Below are positions 8,823 through 18,135 of a DNA stretch of 58,681 bases, piece by piece. The stretch spans positions 1-58,681 of IMG/VR virus record IMGVR_UViG_3300023174_000189. One strand, written 5' to 3'. A program made the translations under genes and the position numbers. The DNA is from a virus. The notes beneath the pieces were generated by a model, which did no database searches, was not told the origin of the DNA, and saw only the letters and a list, made by a program, of their open reading frames with translations. Every line of letters starts with the position of its first letter. Position 1 is the stretch's first letter.

Positions 8823-9170
8823 ATGATGTTTCGTAGAGCAATGGTAAGAAGAATCGCACAACAATTTGCTAATACTTTTTATAGCGAGATTGATAAAGTT
8901 GCCGATAGCAAATTAGCTAAAATGGGTTTTGTTATGGTAGTGTTAAAACATAAAGGTGAAGATTCAGCACTCGAACTGTTAGAATATTTAACTAAAAAAG
9001 AAGCTGACACTGACACTCTTACTAAATACTCTAAAACACCTGCACTTGTTAAACTTGTAAACCTAATAGACACTTCTTTAGAATATCAAGAATTTGTAAG
9101 ATATGCAGGTGAAAAGATATTTAATGTAGACGAATTAAGAGGTGCTACTGAAATTGCTCTTATGGAATAA
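8823..9170 (+). CDS. Hypothetical basic N-terminal helical protein
   Basis: 115 residues with a strongly basic N-terminus (MMFRRAMVRRIAQQF) and otherwise mixed helical composition. Strong SD AAAGGAG. No recognised family. It ends 3 bp before the stop of the next, convergent gene. Head-region location suggests a virion or accessory role, which is inference only. Confidence 0.65.
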   Translation: MMFRRAMVRRIAQQFANTFYSEIDKVADSKLAKMGFVMVVLKHKGEDSALELLEYLTKKEADTDTLTKYSKTPALVKLVNLIDTSLEYQEFVRYAGEKIFNVDELRGATEIALME

Positions 9171-9172
9171 CT

Positions 9173-9487
9173 CTATCTATAAAAATCTTTATTGCCTTCT
9201 TCCCATAAAGTATTCACAATTTGTTTTAAAGAATCTAAATTATAAGGTCTTATATAATGTGTTTCTGTATACCCTCTCAAAGATAAAACAATCTTATAAG
9301 AAACATCAGGTACTCCATTATCAAGAAAACCTTTATATAACACACTTGCTTTTAAACTTGAATTATAACTAAAAGCAAATAAAGGATATTCTAAAATAGA
9401 CCCTCTTTCTAAATGAGGTGGGGACATTAAGTTCTCAGACTCCAATACAAAACCTAGCTCTAAAAATTTATTTTTAATAATATTCAT
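9173..9487 (-). CDS. Hypothetical protein
   Basis: 104 residues, SD AGGAG before the ATG at 9487. No motif recognised; the sequence alternates aromatic and charged residues with beta-like segments (ILEYPLFAFSYNSSLKA). Like the gene at 8147, it is a lone opposite-strand gene within the head cluster. A 76-residue frame on the other strand overlapping it has no SD and was discarded. Confidence 0.65.
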   Translation of the reverse strand: MNIIKNKFLELGFVLESENLMSPPHLERGSILEYPLFAFSYNSSLKASVLYKGFLDNGVPDVSYKIVLSLRGYTETHYIRPYNLDSLKQIVNTLWEEGNKDFYR

Positions 9488-9643
9488 CTTATACTCCTAT
9501 ACAAAATAAGTGTTATATATTATACTTATACAATTACACCTCACCAAAAAATAGAGATTTATATGTTAAACATGATTATTTGTACAATACTATTTTCTTT
9601 ACTCATTTACATACACATAAAACTTTAAAGTATTTATATCTCA

Positions 9644-9666
9644 CCTTATATTTAACTAGTATAAGG
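9644..9666 (+). promoter_or_regulatory. SD-sequestering stem
   Basis: CCTTATA (9644-9650) and TATAAGG (9660-9666) form a perfect 7-bp stem with a 9-nt loop. The right arm contains the AAGG of the SD for the ATG at 9676. Translation would need melting of the stem or a transcript starting inside it. Confidence 0.5.
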
Positions 9667-9675
9667 AATAAGTGT

Positions 9676-10344
9676 ATGAGAAGAAGATATGCTAATTTAA
9701 ACCATCAAGAATCTGAAAAAGACCTTGATCTATTACCTATTATGAATCCTCTCTTTAATATGAGAGAAATTTGTAAACAAATGGTTCTTTTAGAAGACCA
9801 CCTAAATAATATTCGTAAAAGATGTCATGATTGTATTAGAAAACATTTTCTTACGATTGAAGCCTTCTTTGAAGAAGCGATTTCTCTTGATAAAGATTTA
9901 AAGTACCTTGATATTCTTGAAGGACAAGCTCAAAATGTAAGAAACCTTCAAGGTGTTTGGTTAAGATTTAAAGACGATAAAGATAGTAAAGGTTATTATT
10001 TAATCTCTCAAAAGCTAAGAGAGATTAGAAAAGAACTAACACCTTATTGTTTTGATGTAGTAGAAATGGATAATAGCCCCTTTAATAAGAAGTTTGCTTG
10101 TTCTTTAGCGACCTGTCCGCATAGAGTAGCGAAATTGTATTTAGCTACTAAATCTATGGCTCAAAAAGAAGATGAAGAAGTTTCATCTATGGTAAAACCC
10201 CACCCTAAAAAGAAACCACCTAGACAAGATTTAAAAAAAACTAGAATATCTGTTAATGATAATGACCTAGAAGATTTATCAGGTGATGGAGATAGAGATC
10301 TATCTTTACATAATACTAAGGTAGGATCAAGGTATCGTTTTTAA
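9676..10344 (+). CDS. Conserved-looking phage protein with CxxC motif, unknown function
   Basis: 222 residues from the ATG at 9676, chosen because AAGGAATA precedes it; the open frame extends to 9580 but without an SD. Residues ~45-80 hold RKRCHDCIRKHFLTIEAFF, with a CxxC pair in an amphipathic helix, and a second Cys-rich spot occurs at KKFACSLATCPHR. Four cysteines could bind a metal or form disulfides. The tail is basic (PHPKKKPPRQD). Placement in the head module suggests a structural or assembly role, unproven. Confidence 0.75.
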   Translation: MRRRYANLNHQESEKDLDLLPIMNPLFNMREICKQMVLLEDHLNNIRKRCHDCIRKHFLTIEAFFEEAISLDKDLKYLDILEGQAQNVRNLQGVWLRFKDDKDSKGYYLISQKLREIRKELTPYCFDVVEMDNSPFNKKFACSLATCPHRVAKLYLATKSMAQKEDEEVSSMVKPHPKKKPPRQDLKKTRISVNDNDLEDLSGDGDRDLSLHNTKVGSRYRF

Positions 10345-10348
10345 TAGT

Positions 10349-10389
10349 TTATAATCCCTATCTTATAAATAGTCTTAAAGGGATCATAA
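10349..10389 (+). promoter_or_regulatory. Promoter-like TATAAATA inside an SD-sequestering stem
   Basis: TTATaATCCCT (10349-10359) pairs with AGGGATcATAA (10379-10389): 10 base pairs and one A-C mismatch. The SD AAAGGGA of the ATG at 10392 lies in the right arm. TATAAATA at 10364-10371, matching the T4 late-promoter core, lies in the loop. A transcript started there would lack the left arm and leave the SD open. Confidence 0.55.
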
Positions 10390-10391
10390 AA

Positions 10392-12290
10392 ATGAATTTA
10401 GTAGACCGTATTGTAAATAAGCATATAGAGAAATTAGCAGGATCTCTCACTAAAGTTAAAGATATATTAAGAGATAAGAAATATAGAGATGAAGAATCAG
10501 GACGAGATATCTCTTTCACAACAGCTTATGGGAGAGGAAATGAAAAAGCAGTTGCGGACTTCAAAGAGATCAATAGTAAATTAAAACATGAAGAAAAAAA
10601 ACCTTCTGAGAAAAAGAAAATCACCAAAAAAGTAGATATGGGTGAACTACCTAAACTTGATGAAAAATCAATAAAGTCTATTCAGTCTATGGACTCTTGG
10701 ATGAATAAGAAAAAACAAAAACAACTTAATAACATTAAAGCTATACAAAAAGAGATAGAAGATATTAAATCAGACTCTTCCATATCAAACAATAAAAAGA
10801 AAAAAGAAATCAAAAAACTTAATGAGAAAATTAAAATAGAAAATAAAGTCTCTTATAGTGCTTTAGATAGAGATGGTGTAGAAGCTTTAGGTAAATTGTT
10901 AAGAGGAACAGAACTCACCGAGTTATTACCTAAAGAAAATTTTGAAGATTTTATGTCTAGTCTTGTTAAAAGAAATAGTGAATTGGGTGCTGAGTTTAAA
11001 AGTATGAACTCTAGAGATGCTCTTGATACTATCAAATCTATGAAAGGTGAGAAAATAGAAAAACCTAAAAAAGAAGAAGAAGACGAATTTGGATTCGGAA
11101 GAAGTCTAGATAAGGATAAAGTTGAAGAAATAGTTAATAAATCAGATTTTAAACCTGTATCTGATATTGTTAAAGAAATCAAATCTCTTAAAGGTAAAAC
11201 AGATAAAGAGAGTGAAGCTAAATTAGGTGAACTTACAAATCAATTAGCTGAGTCTTTAAGTATAGAATACACTTTAGATAATGTTATTTTAAACCCTACT
11301 GCAGGATTGCCTAAATTCAAAAATACTAAAATGATGACACCTAAAGCTATGTCTAAATTATATAAAGATCAACAAGACAGATATGGATCATTACCTGCTA
11401 AAGAAAGAAATATAATGATGAAGAAACTTGAGAAGAAATTAGAATCTGCTCAAGGTGTTCAAAAAACAATTCTTGAAAAAGCTATGGATGCTGCTGTTAC
11501 TGATGTCTTTATGTCTGCCCTCGAAGACCCTAATAGCAAAGAAAATAAATTACCTAAGAGTAGAGTAGTTACTGACCCTAAACTCATGTATTTAGCAGAT
11601 AAATATGGTCGTAATGATTTTGTAGAAAAAGCTGCAGAATTAACTCGATCCACAGATGCTAATGTACATAGAGAGGTCACATCTTCTATGTTACATAGTT
11701 TATCCGATGATCAATTTAAAGATGTTATGGGTGAAGATAACCCTATGTTTAGACCTTTCTTAGAATTGTTAGAACCTGATTTTTGTCCTGTTCATCCTCA
11801 AAATGAAAGATCAGGTAGTAATGTAGATGATGACGAATGTCCTGTAAGATTAACTGAGAAAGAAAGATATGAGATAAAACAAAAAGTTATTGATATGTAT
11901 CAAGATACTACTTTCTTTATTGCAGGGGGTCTAAATTTAGAAGGTTATGATGATGATACTGATGTCAAAACATATAATCAAAGATATGATAAAGTGACAA
12001 AAGCACAAAAAGAAATTAAACCTACAGCTAAAATTAAAGAAAAAATTAAAGATGTTGTTGAAGGTATTACTAATAAAGACTTACAAGATGTTATGACAGA
12101 ACAAGAAGCTAAAAAATTAGAAGCTGAAATGAGAAAAGAAATTACTCAAGAACATATAGATAAATTAGGTTCAGTGGCTACAGGTTTAGCTAAATTATTA
12201 AGTGATAGAAAGAATGCTTCTAATACTCAAAAAATAGAATGGGTACAAAGTGCTTTTGCAACTATCCCAGGTTTTCCTGCTTTAAAGTAA
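10392..12290 (+). CDS. Large charged helical protein of the head region, unknown function
   Basis: 632 residues, very rich in Lys/Glu, with long predicted helices and coiled-coil-like stretches (KKKQKQLNNIKAIQKEIED near residue 100). Near residue 465 there is a short Cys/His segment, FCPVHPQ followed about 13 residues later by ECPV, possibly a metal-binding knuckle. No enzyme motif is recognised. It precedes the zinc-ribbon and protease genes on the same strand; an internal virion or assembly protein is a reasonable inference. Confidence 0.75.
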   Translation: MNLVDRIVNKHIEKLAGSLTKVKDILRDKKYRDEESGRDISFTTAYGRGNEKAVADFKEINSKLKHEEKKPSEKKKITKKVDMGELPKLDEKSIKSIQSMDSWMNKKKQKQLNNIKAIQKEIEDIKSDSSISNNKKKKEIKKLNEKIKIENKVSYSALDRDGVEALGKLLRGTELTELLPKENFEDFMSSLVKRNSELGAEFKSMNSRDALDTIKSMKGEKIEKPKKEEEDEFGFGRSLDKDKVEEIVNKSDFKPVSDIVKEIKSLKGKTDKESEAKLGELTNQLAESLSIEYTLDNVILNPTAGLPKFKNTKMMTPKAMSKLYKDQQDRYGSLPAKERNIMMKKLEKKLESAQGVQKTILEKAMDAAVTDVFMSALEDPNSKENKLPKSRVVTDPKLMYLADKYGRNDFVEKAAELTRSTDANVHREVTSSMLHSLSDDQFKDVMGEDNPMFRPFLELLEPDFCPVHPQNERSGSNVDDDECPVRLTEKERYEIKQKVIDMYQDTTFFIAGGLNLEGYDDDTDVKTYNQRYDKVTKAQKEIKPTAKIKEKIKDVVEGITNKDLQDVMTEQEAKKLEAEMRKEITQEHIDKLGSVATGLAKLLSDRKNASNTQKIEWVQSAFATIPGFPALK

Positions 12291-12346
12291 TTAGTTTTTT
12301 AATATTCCCTTTATATATATATGCTATAAATTTCAAGGGGCTATAT

Positions 12347-12841
12347 ATGTATAGAAAATCTACAACTATACCTAATTATCAAACACTTGCTAGGTCTTTT
12401 AAACCTGGCATGAAGGTCTATTCATTCTATGGTGGGTCTTCTGATAAAGCTGGTATTGTCTTAGCTGTATTCCCTGCTATCGGTATGGTGGATGTTCAAT
12501 TCCCTCATGGTAGCTCTCGTTATCCTGTAGAAGATTTAGTAATAAATACTGATGCAGATATTAAACCACTAAAAACAGATTCTGTACCTGGTGGTCTTTC
12601 TACTGTACCTGTTAGTTCAGGACAAGGTATGTCCAAAAAAGCAATTTATTGGGCAGATAAAGACCGTAAGTATAGAATGTGTAAAAAAGAAGATCACCCT
12701 TCTTGTCCTAGATGTCCCGATTCCGTCTTCCTAAAAAAAGTTATTTATAAACGAAACGAAGGAAGATCGGAAAGACTACTCTGCTGTCCAGATTGTCTCT
12801 TTCTCATTAAAACCTCTGACATCTTAGGTTTTAACCTTTAA
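12347..12841 (+). CDS. Small protein with SH3-like front and C-terminal zinc ribbon
   Basis: 164 residues from the ATG at 12347, preceded by AAGGGG; a longer frame from 12239 would overlap the previous gene without an SD. The first ~80 residues look beta-rich (GMKVYSFYGGSSDKAGIVLAV), as in small SH3-like domains. The C-terminus carries CPRCPDS and, ~22 residues later, CCPDCLF: a four-cysteine zinc-ribbon arrangement. A weak 5-bp stem (CCCTT/AAGGG) could cover the SD. It lies directly before the capsid protease gene, 23 bp upstream. Confidence 0.75.
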   Translation: MYRKSTTIPNYQTLARSFKPGMKVYSFYGGSSDKAGIVLAVFPAIGMVDVQFPHGSSRYPVEDLVINTDADIKPLKTDSVPGGLSTVPVSSGQGMSKKAIYWADKDRKYRMCKKEDHPSCPRCPDSVFLKKVIYKRNEGRSERLLCCPDCLFLIKTSDILGFNL

Positions 12842-12864
12842 CACCCCTAGAGGAGATTCTAATC

Positions 12865-14337
12865 ATGGCTTTTTTACGATATGCAAGATCTAATGTAGTC
12901 AAACCCAAAATTTATGCAAATGAATGGGACAAAATAAGAGTAGCTTCTGCCGTTAAACGAATGGACTATTCTCTTAAGGAACAAGCTGAAAGAATTTTAG
13001 GTGAACCTTTCTCTCCTGATAAATACTTATTAACTCATTCTACTATCGTATGTTCTGTAGATGCTGTTAATGGTTATGATACTGCTTTAGGTGAAGTCAC
13101 CTATGATGGAGAAAAGATTAATCGTAGATATAAAGATTATGCTGTAACCACCGAAACAGATCAATTTATAAATAATAATATGGACTGTTGGTCTAGGGGT
13201 GTTATTGAAAAATCTTATAAGTCTTTTATTGGTGCTCATAACTTTGTTGAACATATCCAAGTAGAAGAATTATCTAAAGGTAAAATTATTGATGCTGTTC
13301 TTAGAGATGTAGGTGAGTCTCTATATGTAGATATATTAGTTGCTACTAATAAGAAACATACAGAACTTGTAGAACAAATCATGTCAGGGCAAATGAATGC
13401 TATGAGCATGGGTTGTAGTGTCGATTTCACCGTCTGTACTAAATGTGGGAATGTAGCTGCTGATGAAACAGAAATGTGTCGCCATGTTAAATATGAAAAA
13501 GGTAATGTGTTTTATGATGAAAAAGGTCAACCACATAGAGTAGCTGAACTTTGTGGTCATGAATCAGAAAATCCTAATGGTGCTGTTACATTTATTGAAG
13601 CATCATGGGTAGCTACACCTGCATTTAAAGGTGCTGTTGCTCGTAATGTACTCGAAGTACCCACCCCTTTCACCGATAAACTTGCTAAAGAAGAAGTGAT
13701 TAGTAAGAAAGCTCACCAAGTATATGCTTTGACTAACGACAAATTAGCAGGTCCTTTTGATGATATGGATTTCGGTGGTGGGGGTGGTGATGCTGGTGGA
13801 GATGCTGCAGGGGGAGAAGGTGGTGATGCTAAACCAGCAGCACCTGCACAACCATCTCCTTTTGATGATCTTCAAAAGGAACTCCAAACCTTTTTAGTTG
13901 ATAAAATTAAGAATAAACTCATTGAAGAATTTGAGTTTAAACTTGATAAGAAAAAGAAAGATAGTGAATTGGATATGAGTAAATCATCTGTCCATGAAAA
14001 TGACACTATCATTCGTGAAGCTAAAAAGACTGCGAGTCAAAAGAAAATTTCTAAAGTGGTTAAAAATTATACTCATGCTTTAGATGTTGCTATTAAAGTA
14101 GCTAAATCTGATATCGATGCTATTAAAAATATTGCTTATGTTAATGAAAACTTTGGTATTGAATTGCCTAGTCATTTGTATAAGTTAGCTTGTAAATTAG
14201 GTTCAGCTAAACAATATGGCTCATTAGATACATTTTTAATTGTAGCTGATGAGTATTCTAAAAAACCATTAAAAGATAATGAGAAGATGATTCTTGTTAA
14301 ATTTGCCAAATTACTTTCCTCTAAAAAAACAAAGTAA
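12865..14337 (+). CDS. Capsid maturation (prohead) protease, possibly fused to a core domain
   Basis: 490 residues. The N-terminal ~270 residues fit large-phage prohead proteases: a conserved AHNFVEHIQVEEL segment (candidate catalytic His), then MNAMSMGCSVDFTVC (candidate nucleophile Ser), with EASWVATPAFKGA further on. A Cys/His cluster (CTKCGN, MCRH, CGHE) suggests a bound zinc. The remaining C-terminal half is Gly/Ala-rich, then Lys-rich helical, like a scaffold or delivery segment. Such enzymes cleave scaffold and capsid proteins during head maturation. SD AGAGGAG. The acidic scaffold gene follows 16 bp downstream. Confidence 0.78.
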   Translation: MAFLRYARSNVVKPKIYANEWDKIRVASAVKRMDYSLKEQAERILGEPFSPDKYLLTHSTIVCSVDAVNGYDTALGEVTYDGEKINRRYKDYAVTTETDQFINNNMDCWSRGVIEKSYKSFIGAHNFVEHIQVEELSKGKIIDAVLRDVGESLYVDILVATNKKHTELVEQIMSGQMNAMSMGCSVDFTVCTKCGNVAADETEMCRHVKYEKGNVFYDEKGQPHRVAELCGHESENPNGAVTFIEASWVATPAFKGAVARNVLEVPTPFTDKLAKEEVISKKAHQVYALTNDKLAGPFDDMDFGGGGGDAGGDAAGGEGGDAKPAAPAQPSPFDDLQKELQTFLVDKIKNKLIEEFEFKLDKKKKDSELDMSKSSVHENDTIIREAKKTASQKKISKVVKNYTHALDVAIKVAKSDIDAIKNIAYVNENFGIELPSHLYKLACKLGSAKQYGSLDTFLIVADEYSKKPLKDNEKMILVKFAKLLSSKKTK

Positions 14338-14353
14338 AAACAGGAGAATAACG

Positions 14354-16402
14354 ATGACTTTTCGTAGAAGAATGAATCGTAAAGCAGACTCTGGTATTCC
14401 AGGTTATGACAATCTTGGTCGTCTTAACATGGGTCATCCAGCTTCTAAAGAATTACCTACTATTGACCAATATGGCTTCGATGCTGAATTTGGTGAAGGC
14501 GTTCGTAAGGGTCCTTATTTATCAGGTCCTCCACCAGCAAGTGTTGGTTGGATGCCTGAACACCCAGCTACAAAGAAATCTTTAGTTGAAGATTACGAAA
14601 TTGGTCAAGAACTCCATGATGCTAATATCAAAAAAGCTATGGAAAGAAAAGCTAACAAGTGTATTTCTATCGCTGAACATCGTCTTGGTCGTACTGCTAG
14701 TGCAAGAGAAATTGAATCTCTCGCATTAAGACTCATGGATCTCCCAAATAGCACCATCAATTCTAAATATGCTTCTACCGATTTCATGGCTCAAGATGAA
14801 GAAATGATGGCTATGGATGAAATGGGAAGTGAAGAAGAAGAATTGGCTTCTCTCATGGCTGAACTTGAAGCTAGTGAAGAAGAACATGAAGCTTCTTTCA
14901 TGGCTGGTATGCACCATAAACAAGCATCTCGTAGAAACAAAAAAGCTTCTTTCCGTAACAGAAGAAGAGCATCTATGTTCGGTCATAATGATAATGTAAT
15001 GGCTGAAGATGATGAATTAGCTTCTATGTTAGCTGATCTTGAAGCTGGTGATGAATTGCAACAAGCTACAGGTTATCATGGCTCAGACATCGGTCCAGGT
15101 AATCGTAATGCTGACTTCGATGGTGGCATTATGGGTTATGATGAATTTGATATGATGGATGGCGGAATGATGATGGAAGATGACTTCAGTGATGCTATGT
15201 CTCCTGTTGATGTTCTCGCTGAAGAACTTGCTACCCTTAAACAAGCTAATGCTAACCTTAAGAGAAGATTGAAGAAAGCTGAAGAAGCTGTTCAAGAAGC
15301 TACAGGTTATCACGGTGAAGAAGACAGTGTACAACCTGCTGGTCGCTATAAAGAACCAGGTGAAGGTGCTCCTACTGCTAAATATGCTTCTAAAAAAGGT
15401 TTAAAGAGATTGGCTAGTGTTTTAGCTGACTATTTAGCTGAAGAAGAACCTGTTGCAGGACACTACAGCTCTTTTCAAGCTGAAGATAAAGAAGAAAATG
15501 TAATGGCTGAAATTCTTGCTGAACTCGAAGCAGGTTATGATCCAAATGTTTCTCAAAATGATTCTTCTTTTGGTTATCAAGAAAACCTAGTTGGTGAAGA
15601 AGAAGAAGCTGATGAAGATGTTGCTTCTATGTTAGCTTCTATGTTAGCTGAAGAACAAGCTAAAGAACAAGCTAAAAAAGCATCTTTAAGAAGAAAAGCT
15701 AAAGCTAAAGCTGAAGCCGAAAAAGCATCTGCTAAAAAAGAATCTGAAGACCCAATGGGACTCGATGAAGAAGCTGATGATGATGAAAAAGATCCTAAAT
15801 TAGCATCTCTCTTTGCCCGATTCGCTGAAGAAGAAGAAGCTGAAGACGAAGAAGCTGAAGAAGAAGAAAAATCATCTTCTAAGAAAGCATCTGCTAAAGG
15901 TAAGAAAGCTGAAAAAGGTTCTAAGTCTTCTACTAAAGGTAAATTAGCTGAAGAAGAAGAAGCTGACGAAGAAGAAGAAACTGCTTCTAAGAAGTCCTCA
16001 AAGGGTGAAAAGAAGTCAACCAAGAAGGCTTTTGAATGGAAGTTCTCTGCTGAAGAAGAAGCTGATGAAGAAGAAGCCGATGAAGAAGAAGCTGAAGACG
16101 AAGAAGCTGAAGAAGAAGAAACCACTGCTTCTAAGAAGAAAGCATCTTGGAGATTCGCTGAAGAAGAAGAAGCTGATGAAGAAGAAGCCGATGATGAAGA
16201 AGCTGAAGATGAAGAAGCTGAAGAAGAAGAAGAAAAGAAATCCTCTAAGAAAGCATCTTTCTCTCCAAGACCTTCTTTAAATTCTCGCAAGGCTTCTGTA
16301 AAGACTCTTGGCAATATTTCTCGCACTGCTTCTAAGTCAGATTCTAATGAACTTTCTAAGTTATGGGAATCTGCACCTGATGTTAGCAAGTATTTTAATT
16401 AA
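14354..16402 (+). CDS. Acidic scaffold / prohead core-like protein with Glu-Ala repeats
   Basis: 682 residues from the ATG at 14354 (SD CAGGAG); an upstream in-frame ATG at 14294 lies inside the protease gene and has no SD. The N-terminal ~100 residues are an ordered segment (PGYDNLGRLNMGHPASKEL). Then come acidic helical blocks, a repeated ATGYHG motif (two copies, ~residues 239 and 317), and from ~residue 410 on long runs of Glu/Ala/Asp alternating with KKAS-type basic patches. Position between protease and capsid genes and the extreme acidity fit a scaffold or core protein removed by proteolysis. Scaffold assignment is inferred from context, not homology. Confidence 0.65.
   Translation: MTFRRRMNRKADSGIPGYDNLGRLNMGHPASKELPTIDQYGFDAEFGEGVRKGPYLSGPPPASVGWMPEHPATKKSLVEDYEIGQELHDANIKKAMERKANKCISIAEHRLGRTASAREIESLALRLMDLPNSTINSKYASTDFMAQDEEMMAMDEMGSEEEELASLMAELEASEEEHEASFMAGMHHKQASRRNKKASFRNRRRASMFGHNDNVMAEDDELASMLADLEAGDELQQATGYHGSDIGPGNRNADFDGGIMGYDEFDMMDGGMMMEDDFSDAMSPVDVLAEELATLKQANANLKRRLKKAEEAVQEATGYHGEEDSVQPAGRYKEPGEGAPTAKYASKKGLKRLASVLADYLAEEEPVAGHYSSFQAEDKEENVMAEILAELEAGYDPNVSQNDSSFGYQENLVGEEEEADEDVASMLASMLAEEQAKEQAKKASLRRKAKAKAEAEKASAKKESEDPMGLDEEADDDEKDPKLASLFARFAEEEEAEDEEAEEEEKSSSKKASAKGKKAEKGSKSSTKGKLAEEEEADEEEETASKKSSKGEKKSTKKAFEWKFSAEEEADEEEADEEEAEDEEAEEEETTASKKKASWRFAEEEEADEEEADDEEAEDEEAEEEEEKKSSKKASFSPRPSLNSRKASVKTLGNISRTASKSDSNELSKLWESAPDVSKYFN
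15590..16245 (+). repeat. Low-complexity GAA/GCT repeat encoding Glu-Ala tracts
   Basis: Dense reiterations of GAAGAAGAAGCTGA units inside the scaffold-like gene, encoding blocks such as EEEEADEEEA and separated by Lys/Ser patches. The reverse strand therefore shows a long Ser/Ala open frame that is only a shadow. Such repeats are prone to slippage and length variation. Confidence 0.85.
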
Positions 16403-16409
16403 TACTTGA

Positions 16410-16455
16410 ATAGGGTTTAAACCCTATAGTTTGAAAACTTAATAAATTTTCAAAC
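16410..16455 (+). terminator. Two tandem hairpins after the scaffold-like gene
   Basis: ATAGGGTTTAAACCCTAT (16410-16427) is a perfect palindrome. It is followed at once by GTTTGAAAA (16429-16437) pairing with TTTTCAAAC (16447-16455). No long U-run follows, so these may be RNA processing or stability elements at the 3' end of the scaffold mRNA rather than a classic intrinsic terminator. Confidence 0.45.
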
Positions 16456-16497
16456 AAAAACTCAAAATATAGGGGGTTATTTATAATAATCTTTCTA

Positions 16498-16505
16498 TAT
16501 AAATA
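16498..16505 (+). promoter_or_regulatory. Candidate late promoter core before capsid genes
   Basis: TATAAATA, followed by AGTCTTA, about 120 nt upstream of the decoration/capsid pair. A closely similar TATAAATAGTCTTA occurs at 10364. The 220-bp gap 16403-16624 otherwise contains the tandem hairpins and an imperfect hairpin ACTTCCCT/AGGGAGT near 16588-16610 just before the SD. Promoter function is inferred from T4 late-promoter similarity; the element also occurs by chance in this AT-rich DNA. Confidence 0.35.
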
Positions 16506-16624
16506 AGTCTTATAAGTAGATATATAAACTTATATATTTATGGGCTTTAAAACTTTAAAAAACTTTCTTTTTAACCCTTCCACTTCCCTTGAAAACAGGG
16601 AGTAGAATAACATAGGAGATTACT

Positions 16625-17242
16625 ATGGCTCTACTTGGACAAGCTAGTGGTGGTTTTACTGAAAGCAACAGTGCTTTGCGAATCCTTCATGTTGGTGTTC
16701 GTAATACTGTTACTCAGCTCGTTGCTGATGCTTTCACACAAACCAACCCTCCAGTTGTAACAACAGCAGTAACCGCTGCTGCAGGTTTCTCTGCAACAGT
16801 ATTTGGTGTATTGAGCGGTTCTATCGCTTTCACTAGATCTGATGCTGGTGTTGTTGGTGGTATCGGTGGTCCCGTTGAAGACAATGACAACGAAAGACCA
16901 CTTGGTATTTTCATCAATACAGCTAACGGTCTTGCTTTCACCAATCAACCTGGTGTTGCATCAAATCGTGGACCTTATGTTTCTGCACAAGGTACTTATG
17001 CTAACAAGCTCTATGAAACCAAGAACTTGAATAGCGGTCTTGGTCTTACTTATACTATCGGTGAAGAACTTTTAGCTTCTCGTAATGGTTATTTAACTAA
17101 TGTAGCAGATGGAGATAATTCTCATGATATTACATTACAATCAGGTCCAGCTAAGGTAGCAGATGCTTATTGGACTATCGGCATCTTGACAATTTCTCCA
17201 GACTCTAATTCAGACGAATTAGTTTATGACCAAAGAATTTAA
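16625..17242 (+). CDS. Candidate capsid decoration / head protein
   Basis: 205 residues, Gly/Ala/Thr/Val-rich and beta-like (VFGVLSGSIAFTRSDAGVV). There is no signal peptide, membrane segment or enzyme motif. It lies 14 bp before the major capsid gene, with a strong SD (ATAGGAG), and shares that gene's codon style (more G/C, typical of highly expressed genes here). Small beta-rich proteins in this position are often decoration proteins or head fibres; this is inference from position and composition. Confidence 0.5.
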   Translation: MALLGQASGGFTESNSALRILHVGVRNTVTQLVADAFTQTNPPVVTTAVTAAAGFSATVFGVLSGSIAFTRSDAGVVGGIGGPVEDNDNERPLGIFINTANGLAFTNQPGVASNRGPYVSAQGTYANKLYETKNLNSGLGLTYTIGEELLASRNGYLTNVADGDNSHDITLQSGPAKVADAYWTIGILTISPDSNSDELVYDQRI

Positions 17243-17256
17243 GGAGGATTGTTAAA

Positions 17257-18135
17257 ATGACAAATACAGTTGATAATGCAGTAAAACAAAAGATCATTTC
17301 TGATTACATCAAGACCCCACAAGGTCGTGCTAAATTAGCCGCTTCTATGACACAACCATTGCGTCTTAGAAGAGATTATACCTCTGTCGGTCGTAAGACT
17401 TTCTTGGTAGAACAATTACCTGATGGTGCTTTGCCAATCTATGACAAAGATCCTGATGTTACAGCTTTCGTAGTTGGTGAAGAAGGCGAAAACATTCTCG
17501 CTATTACTAAGCCACGCAGAGTTATTTTCCCTCTCTTTGAAATCGCTTCAAATCCTGAAATTCCTTTAACTCAAATTAAGGAAAGACGCTTTGACTTGAT
17601 CGAAAGAGCTCAAGATTTAGCTAGAGCTCAAATCCAAGCTGCAGAAGATGAAAGAGTATTCGCTATTCTTGATGCTGTTGCTACTCAAGGTTTTGATTCT
17701 CTTCCTGGTCAAACCAATGCTGATATTCCAGTTGTTGCTCCTTTAAATGGTGCTGTATTGGCTGATGCTTATTCTCTAATTGAAAGACATGATCTTCGTG
17801 TTGCTCGTGTATTCATGAACGCTCGTGATTATGCTGATATTAGAAAATTCGGTCGTGACATCTTGGACATCGAATCACAAGCATCATTATTGAAGACAGG
17901 TCTTCAAGCTACTCTTTGGGGTGCTCAATTAATCACCTCTCGTTTAGTTCCTGTTGGCACAGTATATGTATGTTGTGAACCAGAAATGTTCGGTCGTATC
18001 CCAGTTCGTACTGAATTGACCGTCCTCTCTGCTGATGATCCTAAAGCTCGTACAATCGGTTTCAGTGTGTTTGAGAATTTAGGTGTGGGCGCTTACAATC
18101 CTCGTGGTTTGGCTCGTTTGACCGTTACTCGTTAA
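17257..18135 (+). CDS. Major capsid protein (HK97-fold type)
   Basis: 292 residues, in the short range for HK97-fold capsid proteins. Recognisable layout: an N-terminal arm, a segment with IFPLFEIASNPEIPLTQI, the long spine-helix region RRFDLIERAQDLARAQIQA, an A-domain stretch VARVFMNARDYADIRKFG, and C-terminal strands ending GAYNPRGLARLTVTR. SD AAGGAGG. It lies directly downstream of the candidate decoration gene and is followed by a strong terminator, as expected for the most expressed gene. No obvious N-terminal delta domain, which fits a separate scaffold upstream. Confidence 0.86.
   Translation: MTNTVDNAVKQKIISDYIKTPQGRAKLAASMTQPLRLRRDYTSVGRKTFLVEQLPDGALPIYDKDPDVTAFVVGEEGENILAITKPRRVIFPLFEIASNPEIPLTQIKERRFDLIERAQDLARAQIQAAEDERVFAILDAVATQGFDSLPGQTNADIPVVAPLNGAVLADAYSLIERHDLRVARVFMNARDYADIRKFGRDILDIESQASLLKTGLQATLWGAQLITSRLVPVGTVYVCCEPEMFGRIPVRTELTVLSADDPKARTIGFSVFENLGVGAYNPRGLARLTVTR

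Noticed and set aside
9142-9372. 76-residue plus-strand frame
   Set aside because: Overlaps two supported genes, lacks an SD and has shadow-like composition.
15577-16389. 270-residue minus-strand frame of almost pure Ser/Ala
   Set aside because: It is the reverse complement of the Glu/Ala repeats of the scaffold-like gene; no SD and no natural composition.
16631-16948. Minus-strand frames inside the decoration-like gene
   Set aside because: They lack an SD and lie wholly inside a well-supported gene with strong codon structure.
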